From Flavobacterium cheongpyeongense (GTDB lineage Bacteria > Bacteroidota > Bacteroidia > Flavobacteriales > Flavobacteriaceae), in the NCBI RefSeq assembly GCF_003202435.1, contig NZ_QJHK01000010.1, forward strand, positions 62,001-126,000: DNA of 64,000 bases, given 5' to 3'. Below, piece by piece: positions 53,613 through 62,763 of this stretch. Position 1 is the first letter of the stretch; each line of letters begins with the position of its first letter. The notes under the pieces were generated by a model. That model was not told the DNA's origin, did not search any database, and worked only from the letters and a program-made list of their open reading frames with translations. The position numbers and the translations under genes are program-made.

Positions 53613-55589
53613 ATGACTTTCAAAGAACAAATACAACAAGGAATTCCTTCTATATTACCTACAAAAAAAGAGTACGATTTAAGTATTAATCATGCACCAA
53701 AACGAAAAGAAATCCTTTCGGCAGAAGAAAAAAAACTGGCTTTAAAAAACGCTTTACGCTATTTTGAACCAATACACCACGCCGAATTGATTCCTGAATT
53801 TTCAGAAGAATTAGAAAAATACGGCCGAATTTATATGTATCGTTTTCGTCCGGATTATAAAATGTACGCAAGACCAATTGACGAATATCCCGGAAAATCA
53901 CTGCAGGCGAAAGCGATTATGCACATGATTCAGAACAATCTGGATTATGCTGTGGCACAACACCCTCATGAATTGATTACGTACGGAGGAAACGGAGCTG
54001 TTTTTCAGAACTGGGCGCAATATTTACTGACGATGCAGTATTTATCTGAAATGACAGATGAACAGACTTTAACCATGTATTCAGGGCATCCGATGGGATT
54101 ATTTCCTTCGCATAAAGAAGCGCCAAGAGTGGTAGTGACAAACGGAATGGTGATCCCAAATTATTCCAAACCGGACGACTGGGAAAAAATGAATGCTCTC
54201 GGCGTTTCGCAATACGGACAAATGACGGCAGGAAGTTATATGTACATTGGTCCACAGGGAATTGTACACGGAACTACGATTACGGTTCTAAACGGATTCA
54301 GAAAAATAAAACAAAATCCGGAAGGCCGTTTATTTGTAACTTCCGGATTGGGCGGTATGTCCGGTGCACAACCAAAAGCCGGTAATATTGCGGGCTGCAT
54401 TACAGTCTGCGCCGAAGTAAATCCGAAGATTACAAAAATCCGACACGAACAAGGCTGGATCAATGAAATCGTAACTTCTACTGAAGAATTGGTTGCCAGA
54501 GTCAATTCGGCAAAAGCCAAAAAAGAAACGGTTTCCATCGCTTATTTAGGAAACGTGGTAGAAGTATGGGAATGTTTCGATCAGGAAAACATTAAAATCG
54601 ATCTGGGTTCAGATCAGACTTCGCTTCATAATCCGTGGGCAGGTGGTTATTATCCGGTTGGGATTTCTTTTGAAGAAGCCAATGAAATGATGGCCAATAC
54701 TCCTGAAGTATTCAAAGAAAAAGTCCAGGAAACTTTACGCAGGCACGCTGACGCCATCAACAAACACACCGCAAAAGGAACCTACTTTTTTGATTACGGA
54801 AATGCCTTTTTACTGGAAGCTTCACGTGCCGGTGCCGATGTAATGGCCGATAACAATATTGATTTTAAATACCCAAGCTATGTTCAGGACATTATGGGAC
54901 CAATGTGTTTCGATTACGGGTTTGGACCTTTTCGCTGGGTTTGTACCTCAGGAAAACCAGAAGATTTATTAAAAACAGATACCATTGCCTGTCAGGTTTT
55001 GGAAGAAATGGCAAAAACGGCTCCAAATGAAATTCAGCAGCAAATGCAGGATAACATCAAATGGATTAAAGGGGCACAGGAAAATAAATTGGTCGTAGGT
55101 TCTCAGGCCCGCATTTTGTATGCCGATGCCCAAGGAAGAACTAAAATTGCGGAAGCCTTTAATCAGGCGATTGCAAAAGGCGAAATTGGAGCAGTCGTTT
55201 TAGGCCGCGATCATCATGATGTTTCGGGAACGGATTCTCCGTACAGGGAAACTTCGAATATTTATGACGGCTCTCGTTTTACGGCAGATATGGCAATCCA
55301 GAACGTTATTGGTGACAGCTTTAGAGGAGCCACCTGGGTATCCATTCATAATGGCGGAGGAGTTGGCTGGGGAGAGGTCATAAACGGTGGATTTGGTATG
55401 GTTCTTGATGGTTCTACAGAGGCTTCAAGACGTTTAGCATCAATGCTTTTTTGGGATGTCAATAACGGGATTTCAAGACGAAGCTGGGCCCGGAATGAAG
55501 GTGCTGTCTTTGCAATAAAAAGAGCAATGAAAGCTGAGCCACTATTAAAAGTGACTTTACCTAACCTGGTTGATGAAAACTTACTATAA
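53613..55589 (+). CDS. hutU: Urocanate hydratase
   Basis: A 658-residue enzyme that hydrates urocanate to 4-imidazolone-5-propanoate in histidine breakdown, using tightly bound NAD. YGGNGAVFQNWAQY and TSGLGGMSGAQPKAGNIAG form the conserved core and NAD loop, and YGFGPFRWVCTSGKPEDL carries the family cysteine. It is about 100 residues longer than the classical Bacillus/Pseudomonas enzyme, as is usual for Flavobacteriia. No other hut gene is adjacent. Confidence 0.95.
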   Translation: MTFKEQIQQGIPSILPTKKEYDLSINHAPKRKEILSAEEKKLALKNALRYFEPIHHAELIPEFSEELEKYGRIYMYRFRPDYKMYARPIDEYPGKSLQAKAIMHMIQNNLDYAVAQHPHELITYGGNGAVFQNWAQYLLTMQYLSEMTDEQTLTMYSGHPMGLFPSHKEAPRVVVTNGMVIPNYSKPDDWEKMNALGVSQYGQMTAGSYMYIGPQGIVHGTTITVLNGFRKIKQNPEGRLFVTSGLGGMSGAQPKAGNIAGCITVCAEVNPKITKIRHEQGWINEIVTSTEELVARVNSAKAKKETVSIAYLGNVVEVWECFDQENIKIDLGSDQTSLHNPWAGGYYPVGISFEEANEMMANTPEVFKEKVQETLRRHADAINKHTAKGTYFFDYGNAFLLEASRAGADVMADNNIDFKYPSYVQDIMGPMCFDYGFGPFRWVCTSGKPEDLLKTDTIACQVLEEMAKTAPNEIQQQMQDNIKWIKGAQENKLVVGSQARILYADAQGRTKIAEAFNQAIAKGEIGAVVLGRDHHDVSGTDSPYRETSNIYDGSRFTADMAIQNVIGDSFRGATWVSIHNGGGVGWGEVINGGFGMVLDGSTEASRRLASMLFWDVNNGISRRSWARNEGAVFAIKRAMKAEPLLKVTLPNLVDENLL

Positions 55590-55619
55590 GTAAAACAAAA
55601 ACATTTAATACTAAAATTT

Positions 55620-56159
55620 ATGAAAACATTCAAATTAGTTCCGATTTTGCTGCTATTGATTCTTACTTCCTGCAGCAGTATTACAGTATATTCTGATTAT
55701 GATAAAAATGTAGATTTTGCATCTTATAAAACGTATGCTTTCTTTAAGCCCGGAATTGACAAGGTAGAGATTTCTGATTTGGATAAAAGACGTATCCTTC
55801 ATGCAATAGAGAGCGAAATGCAGGCAAAGGGATTTACTAAAAGTGAAACCCCGGATGTGTTAGTAAACATTTTTACTAAATCGAGAGAGCAGGTAGATGT
55901 AAACCAATTTAACGCCGGATGGGGTTACGGATGGGGATGGGGATGGAATCCATGGATGATGTACGGTGGAAACAGAACCACAGTTTCTACATCTACAGAA
56001 GGAACTTTATACATCGATCTGATTGATGCAAAAAAGAAAGAAATGATCTGGCAAGGAGAAGGAATTGGGGTTTTGACCCGAAACATCGATAAAAAAGATG
56101 AAAGAATTGCTGAATTTGTAAACAAAATTTTAGCTCAGTATCCTCCGGTTAAAAAATAG
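55620..56159 (+). CDS. DUF4136-family lipoprotein
   Basis: A 179-residue lipoprotein (signal LLLILTSCSS, Cys18). The DUF4136 domain (about 25-175) begins VYSDYDKNVDFASYKTYAF and has IESEMQAKGF, DVLVNIFTKS, a Gly/Trp-rich loop (YGWGWGWNPW) and LYIDLIDAKKKEMIWQGEG. The function is unknown. It lies 30 bp after hutU and may be co-transcribed, although the genes are functionally unrelated. Confidence 0.9.
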   Translation: MKTFKLVPILLLLILTSCSSITVYSDYDKNVDFASYKTYAFFKPGIDKVEISDLDKRRILHAIESEMQAKGFTKSETPDVLVNIFTKSREQVDVNQFNAGWGYGWGWGWNPWMMYGGNRTTVSTSTEGTLYIDLIDAKKKEMIWQGEGIGVLTRNIDKKDERIAEFVNKILAQYPPVKK

Positions 56160-56229
56160 TTCTCGGTCTCAGTTTTCAGCTTTTTTATAAAACTTAAAAT
56201 AGTTGTGGACGACTTCAAAAAATAATTAA

Positions 56230-56237
56230 TACATTTG
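56230..56237 (+). promoter_or_regulatory. TACATTTG -7 box before the ilvA leader
   Basis: Exact TAnnTTTG match with TTG 24 bp upstream (56203-56205). The predicted transcription start is about 10 bp before the leader ATG at 56255. Confidence 0.55.
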
Positions 56238-56254
56238 TTATTAAGACAACAAAA

Positions 56255-56311
56255 ATGAAAAACCTTAATAACATTATCCTCTCTATTAAAATTATTGTAA
56301 TTCAGCAGTAA
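56255..56311 (+). CDS. Isoleucine-rich leader peptide
   Basis: An 18-residue ORF, MKNLNNIILSIKIIVIQQ, with six Ile plus Val and Leu codons, directly ahead of an attenuator hairpin and ilvA. The codon clustering is that of a control peptide whose ribosome stalls when charged tRNA-Ile is scarce. It is too short for ordinary gene calls. Confidence 0.72.
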   Translation: MKNLNNIILSIKIIVIQQ

Positions 56312-56315
56312 TGGC

Positions 56316-56380
56316 GGGGTGTTGTATAAATTAAGTAAACAAATACAATTTATTAAACCTCCCAAACCGGGAGGTTTTTT
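56316..56380 (+). promoter_or_regulatory. ilvA transcription attenuator
   Basis: The terminator is ACCTCCC / GGGAGGT (56358-56375) followed by T6. The segment GGGGTGTT (56316-56323), right after the leader stop, can pair with AACCTCCC of the left terminator arm (seven of eight positions, one as G-U). That gives a mutually exclusive antiterminator. This matches Ile-dependent attenuation of the isoleucine enzyme gene that follows. Confidence 0.65.
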
Positions 56381-56400
56381 ATTTGGAAAATAATTAAATA

Positions 56401-56486
56401 TAGCCACGAATTGCACTAATTAGCTCGGATTATTTTTTAAAATTTAAGCAGTAAAAATTAGAGCTAATTTGTGTAATTCGTGGCAA
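56401..56486. repeat. Long inverted repeat (REP/MITE-like) before ilvA
   Basis: Arms 56401-56426 and 56461-56486 match at 23 of 26 positions (GCCACGAATTxCACxAATTAGCTC), with a 34-nt loop. Units of this GCCACGAATT type are, to my memory, dispersed in Flavobacterium genomes. It lies between the attenuator and the ilvA start, so it forms part of the ilvA leader. Confidence 0.65.
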
Positions 56487-56498
56487 AAAACAAAAATC

Positions 56499-57743
56499 AT
56501 GAATTTATTTACCGAAGTACTGAATGCAAAAAAACAGCTTGAAAAGGTTGTTGCTACCACTCCACTCAACCAAAATTTAAATCTTTCAGACGAATTTAAA
56601 GCCACTATTTTATTAAAAAGAGAAGATTTACAAATTGTCCGTTCGTATAAAATCAGAGGAGCTTATAACAAAATTTCTTCTTTAACAGATGCTGAAAAAC
56701 AAATTGGAGTGGTTTGTGCCAGTGCCGGAAATCATGCTCAGGGTGTTGCTTATTCCTGTCATTTGTTGCAGATAAAAGGAAAAATTTATATGCCAAAAAC
56801 TACCCCAAAACAAAAAGTAAAACAGGTACAGCTATTCGGAAAATCGTTTGTTGAAATTGTACTGACAGGAGATACTTTTGATGATGCTTACGCCTCGGCA
56901 ATGGCGGACACCATTAAAAACCACAAAATATTTATTCATCCGTTTGATGATGAAAAAGTTATGGCAGGTCAGGGAACTGTGGGATTAGAGATTCTTGAAA
57001 GTTATAAAGAACCTATTGATTATATTTTTGTCCCTATTGGTGGTGGTGGGCTGGCATCCGGTTTGTCTGAAGTGTTTAAACATTTAAGCCCAAACACAAA
57101 AATTATTGGTGTCGAGCCCAAAGGTGCCCCTTCGATGAAAACTTCTATTGAAGCAAATCAAAACACGGTCCTTAAAACGATTGATAAGTTTGTTGATGGT
57201 GCCGCTGTAAAACAAGTGGGGGATAAAACTTTTGAAATCTGTCGTCATAATCTTGAAGACATTATTCTCGTTCCTGAAGGCAAAGTGTGCACCACGATAT
57301 TACGTTTATACAATGAAGAAGCCATGGTTGTTGAACCCGCCGGTGCTTTGACAATTGCTGCTTTAGATTTTTATAAAGACAAAATAAAAGGCAAAACTGT
57401 CGTTTGTGTGGTCAGCGGAAGCAATAATGATATTGAAAGAACTGCCGAAATAAAAGAACGTTCCTTGCTTTACGAAGGACTGATGCATTATTTTATGATT
57501 CAGTTTCCGCAGCGTCCGGGAGCTTTAAAAGAATTCGTTAATAATATTTTAGGTCCTGATGACGATATTACCTATTTTCAGTTTGCTAAAAAAACGAGCC
57601 GCGAAATGGGTTCTGTTGTAGTTGGATTAGAGTTAAAAAACAAAAAAGACATCAAGTCCATTAAAATGAATATGACCCAAAATGGTTTTGAATTTCAATA
57701 TCTGAATGATAACCAGGATTTGTATACACAGTTAATTGGTTAA
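56499..57743 (+). CDS. ilvA: Threonine dehydratase (threonine ammonia-lyase)
   Basis: A 414-residue PLP enzyme that makes 2-oxobutanoate from threonine, the first step of isoleucine synthesis. Lys51 in SYKIRGAYNK is the Schiff-base lysine, SAGNHAQGVAY binds substrate, and PIGGGGLASG holds PLP phosphate. A single ACT-like domain (about 325-410) follows. The ATG at 56499 is chosen over a TTG at 56469 inside the inverted repeat. The Ile-rich leader supports the biosynthetic (not catabolic) role. It stands alone, without the other ilv genes. Confidence 0.94.
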   Translation: MNLFTEVLNAKKQLEKVVATTPLNQNLNLSDEFKATILLKREDLQIVRSYKIRGAYNKISSLTDAEKQIGVVCASAGNHAQGVAYSCHLLQIKGKIYMPKTTPKQKVKQVQLFGKSFVEIVLTGDTFDDAYASAMADTIKNHKIFIHPFDDEKVMAGQGTVGLEILESYKEPIDYIFVPIGGGGLASGLSEVFKHLSPNTKIIGVEPKGAPSMKTSIEANQNTVLKTIDKFVDGAAVKQVGDKTFEICRHNLEDIILVPEGKVCTTILRLYNEEAMVVEPAGALTIAALDFYKDKIKGKTVVCVVSGSNNDIERTAEIKERSLLYEGLMHYFMIQFPQRPGALKEFVNNILGPDDDITYFQFAKKTSREMGSVVVGLELKNKKDIKSIKMNMTQNGFEFQYLNDNQDLYTQLIG

Positions 57744-57795
57744 ACAAAATATACTGTTATGATAAATATCAACAAATAAAGAAGCTGTTATATCG

Positions 57796-57803
57796 TATTT
57801 TTG
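57796..57803 (+). promoter_or_regulatory. TATTTTTG -7 box for the truncated haemoglobin
   Basis: Exact TAnnTTTG match, 20 bp before the ATG at 57824. Confidence 0.5.
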
Positions 57804-57823
57804 CAGCTCAAATTTAATTAATA

Positions 57824-58207
57824 ATGACTATTCACGATATTACAACCATAGAAGACATAAAACTTTTAGTCAATACATTTTACGAAAAAGTACAAAACGA
57901 CGATTTGATCGGACCTGTTTTTAACGAAAAGATGATAGGCAGATGGCCTGAACATCTTGAGAAAATGTACCGCTTCTGGCAGACTTTACTTTTAGAAGAA
58001 CATACCTATTCCGGAAGCCCTTTTCCGCCACACAAACAATTACCTGTAAACCAGACTCATTTTGACCGCTGGATGGAAATTTTTACCAAAACTGTTGATT
58101 CTTTATTTGTTGGGAAATTAGCTGAAGAAGCGAAATTGCGCGCAGCCAATATGGCTTATATGTTCAACTATAAAATTGAATATTTCAGAAACCAGGGAAA
58201 TCAATAA
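57824..58207 (+). CDS. Group III truncated haemoglobin
   Basis: A 127-residue globin of the trHbIII (C-type) group. It has VNTFYEKVQNDDLIGPVFNE at the B-helix region, KMYRFWQTLL, then SGSPFPPHKQLPVNQTHFDRW, which carries the proximal His. Haem binding and roles in NO or O2 chemistry are known for the family. Monocistronic, with its own promoter box. Confidence 0.9.
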   Translation: MTIHDITTIEDIKLLVNTFYEKVQNDDLIGPVFNEKMIGRWPEHLEKMYRFWQTLLLEEHTYSGSPFPPHKQLPVNQTHFDRWMEIFTKTVDSLFVGKLAEEAKLRAANMAYMFNYKIEYFRNQGNQ

Positions 58208-58258
58208 AAGAGCAATAATTTTAAAACAAGCTGAATAATTCAATACACTATTCTAGAT

Positions 58259-58702
58259 ATGAAAAAACTAGTTCTTCTTTGCCACATACTGTGTATGTTC
58301 TTTACTATCGACGCAATCGCCCAATCTGCCAAAAGTAATCTTTACAAAGGTACTATTGACGGAAAAATAGCAGTGACAATTTACATAAAAGAAGAAGAAA
58401 ACCCCTGTACAGCTGATATAATGTATACTTCAATGTACCGTTATGATAAATCCGGCAACTGGATACAATTAGATATTACTCAAAATAAAAAAAATGAAAA
58501 CCAATTTGTCTTGGTCGAATATGGATTTTCCGGAGTTATGATTTTGAAGAAAGAAAGTCTTAATTTTAATGGCATATGGATCAGTCCTGACAGTAAAAAG
58601 CAATTAAAAGTAAATCTGAAAGAAGTACGTATGACCAAAAAAGAAATCGAAAGTTACGAGGATAAAATGGAGAAAGTAAATTATGAAAATAACGATTGTT
58701 AG
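58259..58702 (+). CDS. Unknown exported protein
   Basis: A 147-residue protein with a signal peptide (about 1-21, AIAQ). The mature part begins LYKGTIDGKIAVTIYIKEE and is rich in beta strands, with ADIMYTSMYRYDKSGNWIQL and FNGIWISPDSKKQLKVNL. This resembles secreted lipocalin-like or DUF-type proteins that test for YKG-IDGK motifs, but no family is certain. A convergent gene follows after 28 bp. Confidence 0.6.
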   Translation: MKKLVLLCHILCMFFTIDAIAQSAKSNLYKGTIDGKIAVTIYIKEEENPCTADIMYTSMYRYDKSGNWIQLDITQNKKNENQFVLVEYGFSGVMILKKESLNFNGIWISPDSKKQLKVNLKEVRMTKKEIESYEDKMEKVNYENNDC

Positions 58703-58730
58703 AACAGTGGTTATTTTCATAGTGATAAAT

Positions 58731-59816
58731 TTATTTCAATTTCCCTTGAAGGATTTTTCCTTCTCTAAATTTATTTGTTCCGTCCTCCCAAACATCACTT
58801 TCAGAAGTCTTTTTAAATGTTTTTGGATTTGCCTTTTCAGCAATACTATTTTTATAAAACACGTTTTTATTATCTTTAGCATAATCCGGAGAGATTATTT
58901 CAAAATCTGAAATAGAAGCACCGGTTATTTTTTTTCCATCATAATACACGCTTTTCTTGTCTTTGCAATAGCCATAATCTAATGGCTCAAAAGATTGAAT
59001 ATCAATTTCAGGGTATGCTATTCCTTTGTAAATTAAGGTGTCGTTAACCACTATTGTAAAATAATTAACTTCTTTGGTGCTTTTAATAGTTTCGAAAGTA
59101 TGAAGCGTAAATTCATCTTTTGTAAAAGCAGAAACAACAGCATTTCCTATTTGAACGTATGTATCGTTAACAATTTTAATTTCACCTGCAATTCTTTTAT
59201 ATTTTCGGATTACTTCATCAACTTCAAAAGCGTAAATGCCCTCGCCTCTTTGATTAATAATCGAATAAATATAATTTGCATCTACAGCAATTGCATCATT
59301 TAAAGGTTTAAAAGTAGTTGGATCTCCTTGTGTTTTTTTACTTCGGTAATAAACAGCATTATTATCTTTAAACCAGCTAATTCGTTTATAATCCGGAAGT
59401 GACGGGTCAAGCGGCTGATAACTTTTAGGGTCTGCTCCTTCTATGATTCCTAAGAAATTATATTCTTTTCCGTTAGTCGTATACACATGGTTTTTGTCCT
59501 TAATAATTCCGGTAGTATCAACCTGAAAAGTTGCATAATCAACTGCTTGTTTTCTTCCTTTCCAAAAAACATTGCTTTTATCTTTTCCAAAATCCCTGTT
59601 TATGGGCTGAAAAGATTCAACATCAGCATCAGATTCAAAATATCCCAGTTCAAACCAGTTGCCCATTGGCGAATGCACAATTAGATTTTTTCTGTAATGA
59701 TAAAAATACGAATCGGAGACTTTATTGTTTACCGGATCACCTATCCGGAACAAAAAATATCTTATTCCCAAAAAAATCAAAACTACTACTGCCAGAATAA
59801 TAAAAAAAACTTTCAT
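58731..59816 (-). CDS. DKNYY-repeat protein
   Basis: A 361-residue protein with an N-terminal membrane helix (residues 1-24). Several DKNYY-type repeats follow: DKNHVYTTNG, KDNNAVYYRSKK, CKDKKSVYYDGKKI, AKDNKNVFYKN. Between them FQPL/YQPLD units recur, as in the family (Asp-Lys-x-x-Val-Tyr-Tyr plus a loop). The function is unknown; repeats may form a beta-propeller-like array anchored in the inner membrane. Confidence 0.85.
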   Translation of the reverse strand: MKVFFIILAVVVLIFLGIRYFLFRIGDPVNNKVSDSYFYHYRKNLIVHSPMGNWFELGYFESDADVESFQPINRDFGKDKSNVFWKGRKQAVDYATFQVDTTGIIKDKNHVYTTNGKEYNFLGIIEGADPKSYQPLDPSLPDYKRISWFKDNNAVYYRSKKTQGDPTTFKPLNDAIAVDANYIYSIINQRGEGIYAFEVDEVIRKYKRIAGEIKIVNDTYVQIGNAVVSAFTKDEFTLHTFETIKSTKEVNYFTIVVNDTLIYKGIAYPEIDIQSFEPLDYGYCKDKKSVYYDGKKITGASISDFEIISPDYAKDNKNVFYKNSIAEKANPKTFKKTSESDVWEDGTNKFREGKILQGKLK

Positions 59817-60052
59817 ACCCGTAAATACCTAAAAATTATACGCTCCGTAAAACTAAGTCTTTTATTGCTATTTTTTCAGGTCTAATTTATCTTCAGTCAA
59901 TAATTGTATTCCTGTAAATTTCCTAAACCATCAAAAGACAAAAAACTGACAATTCATTAATAAAATGCCCTTATTTTTAAAATTTAATATCTAAAAAGTC
60001 ATTTTTAATACCTCAAATTTGTAATTTTACATTTCATCTACAGTATTTCCAA

Positions 60053-61810
60053 ATGAATCCGAACATTGAAACAAATCCGTTATTAGAAAGATTGCCTAAA
60101 CATTTAAAGCAATTTATCAAGCCTCAGGATTATAGTGATTATACGCCAATCAATCAGGCAGTTTGGCGTTATGTAATGCGTAAAAATGTTGATTATTTAT
60201 CAAAAGTGGCCCATCATTCGTATTTGGATGGTTTGAAAAAAACCGGAATCGAGATTGAATCTATTCCGAGTATGTATGGCATGAACCGAATCCTGACCGA
60301 AATTGGCTGGGCAGCTGTAGCCGTTGACGGGTTTATTCCGCCAAACGCTTTTATGGAATTTCAGGCCTACAACGTTTTGGTTATTGCTTCGGATATCAGA
60401 CAATTAGAACATATCGAATATACACCTGCTCCGGACATTATTCACGAAGGTGCCGGTCACGCTCCTATTATCGCCAATCCTGAATATGCGGAATATTTGC
60501 GCCGTTTTGGAGAAATTGGCTGTAAAGCGATTTCATCTCATAAAGACTATCAGATGTACGAAGCGATCCGATTACTGTCGATTTTAAAAGAAGCTGAAGA
60601 TACGCCTCAGGAAAAAATTGATGAAGCCGAAAAAGCGGTTGCTGATTTACAGAACAATATGGGTGAATTGTCTGAAATGGCTCAAATTAGAAACCTACAC
60701 TGGTGGACGGTAGAATACGGATTAATTGGAACGGTTGAAAACCCAAAAATTTACGGTGCGGGATTACTTTCTTCTATTGGCGAAAGTGCCTGGTGTATGA
60801 CGAATAATGTGAAGAAAATCCCTTATGATATTTCGGCTGCAAACCAAAATTTTGATATTACCCAATTGCAGCCACAGTTATATGTAACGCCCACTTTTTC
60901 GCATCTGAGTTTGATTTTAGAGGAATTTGCGAATAAAATGGCTCTGCGTACAGGAGGTCTTTCCGGAATCAGGAAGCTGATACAATCGAATGCTTTGGGC
61001 ACTATTGAATTAAGTACAGGACTGCAAATTTCGGGAGTTTTCACAAATGTTATCGAAGAAGAAGGAAAACCGGTTTATATACAGACAACCGGAAAAACAG
61101 CTTTATCCTATCGCGAAAAAGAATTAGTTGGACACGGAACCCTTACGCACCCTCACGGATTTGGGAGTCCGATTGGAAAACTAAAAGGCTTCAATCTGGC
61201 AATCGAAGACATGAGCCCGAAAGATTTACAGGCATATAGCATTGTTGAAAGTGAAACCGTAAAACTGGAATTTGAAGGCAATATTAAAGTTGAAGGTGAA
61301 ATCATTACCGGTTCGCGAAATCTGCACGGAGAAATTATTTTAATCAGTTTCAGGAATTGCACCGTAATGCATGGCGAAACCGTTTTATTTCAGCCGGAAT
61401 GGGGAAATTATGATATGGCGATTGGCAAAAAAGTGATTTCGGCATTTTCCGGACCCGCCGATGTAAACAGTTTTGATTTGGTTAATATTCTTCCTTCAAC
61501 TAAAACTATAAAAGCGAAACATACAGATGAGCGTGATGATTTGGAAGTTATGTATTTGGTAGTCCGAAATATTCGAAAAAACAAAGATTCTAAATCTGAA
61601 CTAAAAACTGTTTTTGAAAAGCTCAAAAATGATCATCCTAACGACTGGCTGCTTGCTGTTGAAATTGCAGAGCTTTTGAAAGATGCTGACGAAAAACAGT
61701 TTTTACAGGAAGTTCTGGATTATTTGGAGCGATTAAAAGAAAAACGCACCGAAGTAGCACATTTAATTTCGGGTGGACTGGACTTGATTTTTGATAAAGA
61801 AGCGGTTTAA
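60053..61810 (+). CDS. Aromatic amino acid hydroxylase (phenylalanine 4-monooxygenase-like)
   Basis: A 585-residue biopterin-dependent hydroxylase. The iron ligands are His131 and His136 (IIHEGAGHAP) and Glu221 (WWTVEYGL). The catalytic domain covers about 20-330. The C-terminal 250 residues, beginning near LSTGLQISGVF, are unlike the tetramerisation tail of animal enzymes and have no counterpart in short proteobacterial PhhA (about 260-300). Long forms like this exist in other Flavobacteriia. The product is probably tyrosine, but the substrate is not proven. Confidence 0.92.
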   Translation: MNPNIETNPLLERLPKHLKQFIKPQDYSDYTPINQAVWRYVMRKNVDYLSKVAHHSYLDGLKKTGIEIESIPSMYGMNRILTEIGWAAVAVDGFIPPNAFMEFQAYNVLVIASDIRQLEHIEYTPAPDIIHEGAGHAPIIANPEYAEYLRRFGEIGCKAISSHKDYQMYEAIRLLSILKEAEDTPQEKIDEAEKAVADLQNNMGELSEMAQIRNLHWWTVEYGLIGTVENPKIYGAGLLSSIGESAWCMTNNVKKIPYDISAANQNFDITQLQPQLYVTPTFSHLSLILEEFANKMALRTGGLSGIRKLIQSNALGTIELSTGLQISGVFTNVIEEEGKPVYIQTTGKTALSYREKELVGHGTLTHPHGFGSPIGKLKGFNLAIEDMSPKDLQAYSIVESETVKLEFEGNIKVEGEIITGSRNLHGEIILISFRNCTVMHGETVLFQPEWGNYDMAIGKKVISAFSGPADVNSFDLVNILPSTKTIKAKHTDERDDLEVMYLVVRNIRKNKDSKSELKTVFEKLKNDHPNDWLLAVEIAELLKDADEKQFLQEVLDYLERLKEKRTEVAHLISGGLDLIFDKEAV

Positions 61811-61888
61811 ATTATTGCACATGGTTTTTTAATCTCGCAAAGATGCGAAGTCGCAAAGCTTTTTGCTCCTCAACTTTTGAACATTAAA
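61811..61888. repeat. Short CGCAAAG direct repeats
   Basis: Three near-copies of CGCAAAGxT with 8-9 bp period (about 61835-61859), a unit I recall as common between Flavobacterium genes. No terminator is evident between the convergent genes apart from this. Confidence 0.4.
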
Positions 61889-62509
61889 TTACAACTTCAA
61901 ATCCTCATTAAACTCAGACTCCGATTCAATAATTTTTCCATTATATTGTAATTTCCAGCCCATAGAATTGGTCATAATTAAAATCTTAGACAATTCGCTA
62001 ATCAGACGGTTTTTAGCATTGGTTTTTAGGGTAGATTTTTCGATCTTTTTTGCCAGATTGGCTTTTACCGATTTATTGATTTTATTATAATCATCTCCCG
62101 TAAAAGGGTTTAGTTTACTTTGCTCGACATCGTAAAACTGAATATCCGGATTGATTGTAATTTCTTCTTTAGGAATATTCAGGATCGTAATTGTTTTGTT
62201 GTTTTCGTCAATATCATATTTCATTTGATGTAAATCATAAGCAACCGTAACATTTGCGTTAACCACAATAAGCGCTTTTTTCTCAAAAGAAATCATGTTC
62301 ATCAAATACTTCTGCTGGTTTTTATAGGTGATGACTTCAGAAAAATGCCCTTCGGTTACAACCAGTTTTCCAACATTTAAAATTTGCTGTTGAATCAGAT
62401 TTGTGTTATACTCCATTGCAGAATCATCATGTTTTTTGAATTCACAATATTTGAAAGCAAGTAAAATAGCAACTATAATTGCTGCAACAACTGAAATTCT
62501 TTTTAGCAT
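61889..62509 (-). CDS. DUF4230-family protein
   Basis: A 206-residue protein with an N-terminal membrane anchor (residues 4-20). The rest fits DUF4230: LVVTEGHFSEVITYKNQQ, KALIVVNANVTVAYDL, ITILNIPKEEITINPD and QFYDVEQSKLNPFTGDDYN. The function is unknown. Monocistronic. Confidence 0.88.
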   Translation of the reverse strand: MLKRISVVAAIIVAILLAFKYCEFKKHDDSAMEYNTNLIQQQILNVGKLVVTEGHFSEVITYKNQQKYLMNMISFEKKALIVVNANVTVAYDLHQMKYDIDENNKTITILNIPKEEITINPDIQFYDVEQSKLNPFTGDDYNKINKSVKANLAKKIEKSTLKTNAKNRLISELSKILIMTNSMGWKLQYNGKIIESESEFNEDLKL

Positions 62510-62763
62510 AATCTGAATTTAATGTTTGATGATAACGCATTGGGTGTAATTAGTTTTTGAATAATTTCACCCAACGGTTAATAATATAGCTAATTTAATG
62601 CTTTTTTGAGAAGTAGTCTTTAGTTATCAATAAAACCTTTTGACAATCTTTAAATTTTAAACATTGGAATTATGTAAGAATATCAGCTGTTTACATAAAC
62701 CTAAACACAGCCTTTTCTTTAATTTTGTGAAAAATGAAATTTAACCTGCTCAATTAAAACGAT

